From positions 1 through 9,087 of the forward strand of contig DDKG01000365.1 in NCBI GenBank assembly GCA_002339265.1: 9,087 nucleotides of DNA, read 5' to 3'. The number at the start of each line of letters is the position of its first letter. The stretch's first letter is position 1. Positions 6,502-9,087 of the stretch are shown here, piece after piece. The DNA comes from Massilia sp. UBA2604 (GTDB taxonomy: Bacteria > Pseudomonadota > Gammaproteobacteria > Burkholderiales > Burkholderiaceae_D). The translations under genes and the position numbers were made by a program. The notes below the pieces were generated by a model, which was given only the letters and a program-made list of their open reading frames with translations, was not told the origin of the DNA and made no database searches.

Positions 6502-7521
6502 ATGCGTAACCTGATCGCACTATTCGCCCTGAGCCTGGTCACCGCTCTGGCGAATGCGAACGAAGCAGCTCCCACGACCAAGCCGGCGGCCGAGAAGCCG
6601 GCCATCGCCTCGATCAAGCCGAACCTGCGGCCTGCCGCGGCCACGCCGGCTGCCGCCCAAAAATCCGAAGAAGATGCGGAAGTCGACCTGTCGGTCCGCA
6701 TCGCCGAAAAACTGGCCGAGCTGCGCGCCAAGCAAGCCCTGCGCGCCGAAGAAGCTGCGCGCGCCCGCCGCGCCGCGGACGCCCGCCGCAAGAAGGAAGC
6801 CGCTGCCGCCGCTGCCGCCGCGATCGAAGCCGCCAAGCCGAAGAACGGCACCCACTGGACCTATGAGGGCGAGTTCGGCCCCGAGAACTGGTCGAAGATC
6901 AATACTGCCTGGGCATCGTGCAATACCGGCAACCGCCAGTCGCCGATCGACCTGCGCGACGGCATCAAGGTCGACCTGGAGCAGATCGCCTTCGACTACC
7001 ACCCGAGCTCGTTCAACGAGATCGACAATGGCCATACGATCCAGGTGAATGTCGCTGGTGGCAATTTCCTGAGCGTGGGCGGCACGACTTACGAGCTGCA
7101 GCAATTCCACTTCCATCGTCCAGGCGAAGAGCGCATCAACGGCAAGGGCACCGAGATGGTCGTGCACCTGGTGCACAAGAGCTACGACAACAAGATCGCC
7201 ATCCTGGCAGTGCTGCTCGAGCGTGGTGAAGCCAATCCGATGATCCAGACCGTGTGGAACAACCTGCCGCTGGAAAAGCACATGACGGTGACGCCGTCGA
7301 TCGTGCTCGATGTCAACGAGATCCTGCCGGCGCGGCGCGACTACTTTACGTACATGGGATCGCTGAGCGAGCCGCCATGCACCGAGAACGTGCTGTGGCT
7401 GGTGATGAAGCAGCCGATGACGGCCTCGCCCCAGCAGATGGCCTTGTTCTCGCGGCTGTACCCGTTCAACTCGCGGCCTGTGCAGCCGAGCAACGGGCGG
7501 ATGGTCAAGGAATCGATGTAA
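6502..7521 (+). CDS. Periplasmic alpha-carbonic anhydrase with Ala/Lys/Arg-rich N-terminal extension
   Basis: This zinc enzyme interconverts CO2 and bicarbonate, probably in the periplasm. The 339-residue product starts with a signal peptide (MRNLIALFALSLVTALANA, cleavage near residue 19). Next come a Pro/Ala-rich stretch (about 21-52) and a charged, alanine-rich helix (about 56-111, likely coiled coil). The alpha-CA domain then runs from about 118 to the end. Zinc ligands are His203, His205 (QFHFH) and His222 (VVHLVH); the proton-shuttle position is His178 (DNGHTIQ); Glu209 matches Glu106 of human CA II; Cys140 and Cys293 should form the usual bacterial disulphide. Unusual positions by hand alignment are Val220 at Glu117, Glu210 at His107, and SLSEPPC giving Ser at Thr199. 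The ATG is the only start after an in-frame stop at 6475, but its ribosome-binding site is weak. The gene is monocistronic and followed by a strong terminator. Confidence 0.92.
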   Translation: MRNLIALFALSLVTALANANEAAPTTKPAAEKPAIASIKPNLRPAAATPAAAQKSEEDAEVDLSVRIAEKLAELRAKQALRAEEAARARRAADARRKKEAAAAAAAAIEAAKPKNGTHWTYEGEFGPENWSKINTAWASCNTGNRQSPIDLRDGIKVDLEQIAFDYHPSSFNEIDNGHTIQVNVAGGNFLSVGGTTYELQQFHFHRPGEERINGKGTEMVVHLVHKSYDNKIAILAVLLERGEANPMIQTVWNNLPLEKHMTVTPSIVLDVNEILPARRDYFTYMGSLSEPPCTENVLWLVMKQPMTASPQQMALFSRLYPFNSRPVQPSNGRMVKESM

Positions 7522-7524
7522 AAC

Positions 7525-7550
7525 AAAAAACGCGCCGAGGCGCGTTTTTT
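7525..7550 (+). terminator. Strong intrinsic terminator of the carbonic anhydrase gene
   Basis: An 11-bp stem, AAAAAACGCGC paired with GCGCGTTTTTT around loop CGAG, begins 4 bases after the TAA stop and is followed by ATT. The A-tract/T-tract symmetry could also stop transcription arriving from the convergent mutarotase gene. Confidence 0.9.
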
Positions 7551-7601
7551 ATTGGACTCAATCGATGTGGTGATGCTGGACCACACCGCTACCTCCCAAA
7601 C

Positions 7602-7706
7602 CGTCGTTCCCGCGAAGGCGGGAACCCAAGTTTGCTTGAGTTGCCAGTACTTTCGATTTTGTAGTCTGCTCGACGGACTTGGGTTCCCGCCTGCGCGGGA
7701 ACGACG
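7602..7706. repeat. REPIN-like element: two 30-base inverted repeats around a 45-base core
   Basis: Bases 7602-7631 and the reverse complement of 7677-7706 agree at 29 of 30 positions. Each arm contains its own small palindrome (GTTCCCGCG-xA-GGCGGGAAC), so each could fold alone or the two could pair into one long hairpin. The core 7632-7676 is less GC-rich. Arms with a CGTC-[AG]-TTCCCGCG start are a familiar dispersed intergenic repeat in betaproteobacteria, similar in look to REP and Neisseria dRS3 repeats. It lies between two convergent genes, the usual place for such elements. Confidence 0.8.
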
Positions 7707-7721
7707 TGCCAAGGGCGCTGG

Positions 7722-8507
7722 CTAGGAGATACGGTAACGGCCTTCCCACACCGCACCCGGCGCCAGCTCGACCGGCGTCAGCTGCGCCGGCTCGATGCAC
7801 ACGAAGCGCTGGTATTCGTCGTCTTCCATATCGGCCAGCGCAGCCGTATCGGCAGCGCCCGGATTCCACACCACGGCGTCGCTGAAGCCTTCCTGTTCCA
7901 GCTTCAACACGCGTGCCCAGGTGCCCAGGGTAATGCCGTCACCGACATTCTCGTAGACCACGTCGAGCTTGTCCGCGATCGACAACGTCCCCGCCTCGAG
8001 GCCCTCGATGCGCACGTCCGCCAAATGCGGCACCAGATGATAGGTGTGCAGCGCCGCCGCGAACGGGAAGGGGGCATCGCCCGTGTTGCGCACGCTGAAC
8101 GCCATCTCCAGCGCATTGGCGCGCACGGTCACGCGCAGCGCCAGCGCGAAGCGGTGCGGCCAGGCGGCGGCCAGCGCCGGCGCCAGGTCGCCTTCATTCA
8201 GGCCGAACTCCGCCCACGCCGCGTCGCCCTCCACGCCATGCCCTTCCAGGCGCCAGGTGCTGACCCGCGCGAAACCATGCCGCATGCCGGCACCGCGCTC
8301 GGAGAACTGGGGGAAGATGATGGGCACGCCGCCACGGATCGCGCGGCTGCCGTCCAGCGCCGAACGGCTGCTGAGGAACATGCGCTCGCCGCCGTCGGCG
8401 CCATGCCACGACACCAGGTGGCCGCCGTACAGGGTGACGACGGCGCTGGCGCCGTCCGGCGCCGTGATGCGAATCGCGGGCAGTTGCCCGAAGGTGATGT
8501 TTTCCAT
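7722..8507 (-). CDS. D-hexose-6-phosphate mutarotase / aldose 1-epimerase-like protein (YeaD type)
   Basis: Proteins of this family interconvert the alpha and beta anomers of hexose 6-phosphates in the cytoplasm; the substrate here is inferred from family membership. The 261-residue product is slightly shorter than E. coli YeaD. Motifs in order are YGGHLVSWHGADG (27-39), SRAIRGGVPIIFPQF (54-68), HGFARVSTW (77-85), AALHTYHLV (151-159), and CIEPAQLTPVELAPG near the end. His77, His154 and Glu239 are the likely catalytic or substrate-binding residues by analogy with galactose mutarotase-like folds. There is no signal peptide. The ATG at 8507 is chosen because the family N-terminus starts there and it follows the amidase stop by 13 bases; its ribosome-binding site is poor, so translation may depend on the amidase frame upstream. 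An in-frame ATG at 8591 would overlap the amidase by 71 bases and is unlikely. Confidence 0.88.
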   Translation of the reverse strand: MENITFGQLPAIRITAPDGASAVVTLYGGHLVSWHGADGGERMFLSSRSALDGSRAIRGGVPIIFPQFSERGAGMRHGFARVSTWRLEGHGVEGDAAWAEFGLNEGDLAPALAAAWPHRFALALRVTVRANALEMAFSVRNTGDAPFPFAAALHTYHLVPHLADVRIEGLEAGTLSIADKLDVVYENVGDGITLGTWARVLKLEQEGFSDAVVWNPGAADTAALADMEDDEYQRFVCIEPAQLTPVELAPGAVWEGRYRIS

Positions 8508-8520
8508 GATGGGGTCGGGC

Positions 8521-9087
8521 TCAGGTCTGGCGGCTCTTGGCCATGGGCGGATTATCGGCGAAATAGCGGCGGATGCCGTTCGTGATCGCATTGGCCAGCT
8601 GGTCCTGGTACTTGTCGTCGTTCAGGCGCGCTTCTTCCTGCGGGTTCGAGATGAAAGCGGTCTCGACCAGGATCGACGGGATGTCCGGCGCCTTCAGCAC
8701 CGCAAAGCCCGCCTGCTCGACCGACGCCTTGTGCAGGCGGTTGATGCCGCCGATTTCCTTCAGCACGGCCTTGCCCAGCTTGAGGCTGTCGTTGATCTGG
8801 GCCGTGGTCGACAGGTCGAACAGCACGCTGGCCAGGTGCTTGTCGTTGGTGCCGGTCAGGTTGGCCCCGCCGATCAGGTCGGCCTTGTTCTGGTCGTTCG
8901 CCAGCCAGCGCGCAGCGCTCGAGCTGGCGCCTTTTTCCGACAGCACGAACACCGACGAGCCGCGCGCGGTCGGCGAGATCCAGGCGTCGGCGTGGATCGA
9001 GACGAACAGGTCGGCCTGCACCTTGCGCGCCTTTTGCACGCGCGTGCCCAGCGGCACGAAGAAGTCGCCGTCGCGGGTCAGCATCAC
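8521..9087 (-). CDS. N-acetylmuramoyl-L-alanine amidase (Amidase_3), C-terminal part, N-terminus outside window
   Basis: The frame runs off the right edge of the window, leaving the last 189 codons before the TGA at 8521. The fragment is most of the Amidase_3 catalytic domain, which cleaves the amide bond between N-acetylmuramic acid and the stem peptide during septum splitting in the periplasm. Visible features are LTRDGDFFVPLGTRVQKAR, then VSIHADA with a zinc-ligand His, the insertion region about SSSAARWLANDQNKADLIGG that occurs in AmiA/B/C-type enzymes, and GFAVLKAPDIPSILVETAF with the catalytic Glu. The inserted helix region suggests regulation by an EnvC/NlpD-type activator, as in AmiB and AmiC, but this cannot be confirmed without the N-terminal AMIN domain. 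The mutarotase gene begins 13 bases downstream and is probably cotranscribed. AmiC is the likeliest name. Confidence 0.92.
   Translation of the reverse strand: MMLTRDGDFFVPLGTRVQKARKVQADLFVSIHADAWISPTARGSSVFVLSEKGASSSAARWLANDQNKADLIGGANLTGTNDKHLASVLFDLSTTAQINDSLKLGKAVLKEIGGINRLHKASVEQAGFAVLKAPDIPSILVETAFISNPQEEARLNDDKYQDQLANAITNGIRRYFADNPPMAKSRQT

Noticed and set aside
7551..7721. CRISPR array or insertion-sequence end at the inverted repeats
   Set aside because: There are just two arms in inverted orientation, with no regular direct repeats, transposase fragment or target-site duplication; a REPIN-like doublet explains it better.

Overview
The window looks like chromosomal DNA of a high-GC betaproteobacterium. 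The miaA, mutL, DedA, amidase and tRNA-Met sequences and the gene content fit Burkholderiales, most likely Oxalobacteraceae (Massilia-like). That placement is inferred from remembered protein and tRNA sequence character, not from a search. Codon use is uniformly GC-rich and nothing resembles a phage, integron, insertion sequence or CRISPR array. The content is mostly housekeeping, and I do not see a convincing new defence or metabolic system.

Layout, left to right. At 1-1101 there are three plus-strand genes: the C-terminal end of a DUF445 membrane protein, a DUF2007 protein 11 bases behind it, and a separate 52-residue, highly charged small protein. Bases 1102-1440 hold no gene I can support, only short palindromes. 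At 1441-1740 lies a minus-strand tRNA unit: a strong sigma70-type promoter, two identical elongator tRNA-Met(CAT) genes, a terminator-like hairpin between them and a strong terminator after them.

At 1781-5639 a minus-strand cluster reads peptidyl-prolyl isomerase, mutL, miaA. The mutL stop and miaA start overlap (TAATG), and the isomerase stop lies 23-44 bases from mutL depending on the mutL start. From 5640 to 5734 is a divergent intergenic region with a clear TATAAT box facing a DedA-family membrane protein gene (5735-6382). A terminator hairpin follows, then a secreted alpha-type carbonic anhydrase with an unusual alanine-rich, charged N-terminal extension (6502-7521) and a strong intrinsic terminator.

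Between 7551 and 7721 lies a REPIN-like pair of 30-base inverted repeats. Convergent to the carbonic anhydrase, a minus-strand pair follows: a D-hexose-6-phosphate mutarotase-like gene (7722-8507) sits 13 bases downstream of the truncated C-terminal part of an N-acetylmuramoyl-L-alanine amidase (8521-9087).

Functionally the genes cover DNA mismatch repair (MutL with endonuclease-type motifs), tRNA modification (MiaA), translation supply (tRNA-Met), envelope work (amidase, DedA, periplasmic isomerase) and CO2/bicarbonate exchange (carbonic anhydrase). The points most worth a second look are the terminator-like hairpin between the two tRNA-Met copies, the carbonic anhydrase extension and altered active-site neighbours, a possible leaderless start of mutL, the REPIN-like repeat and the small charged protein.
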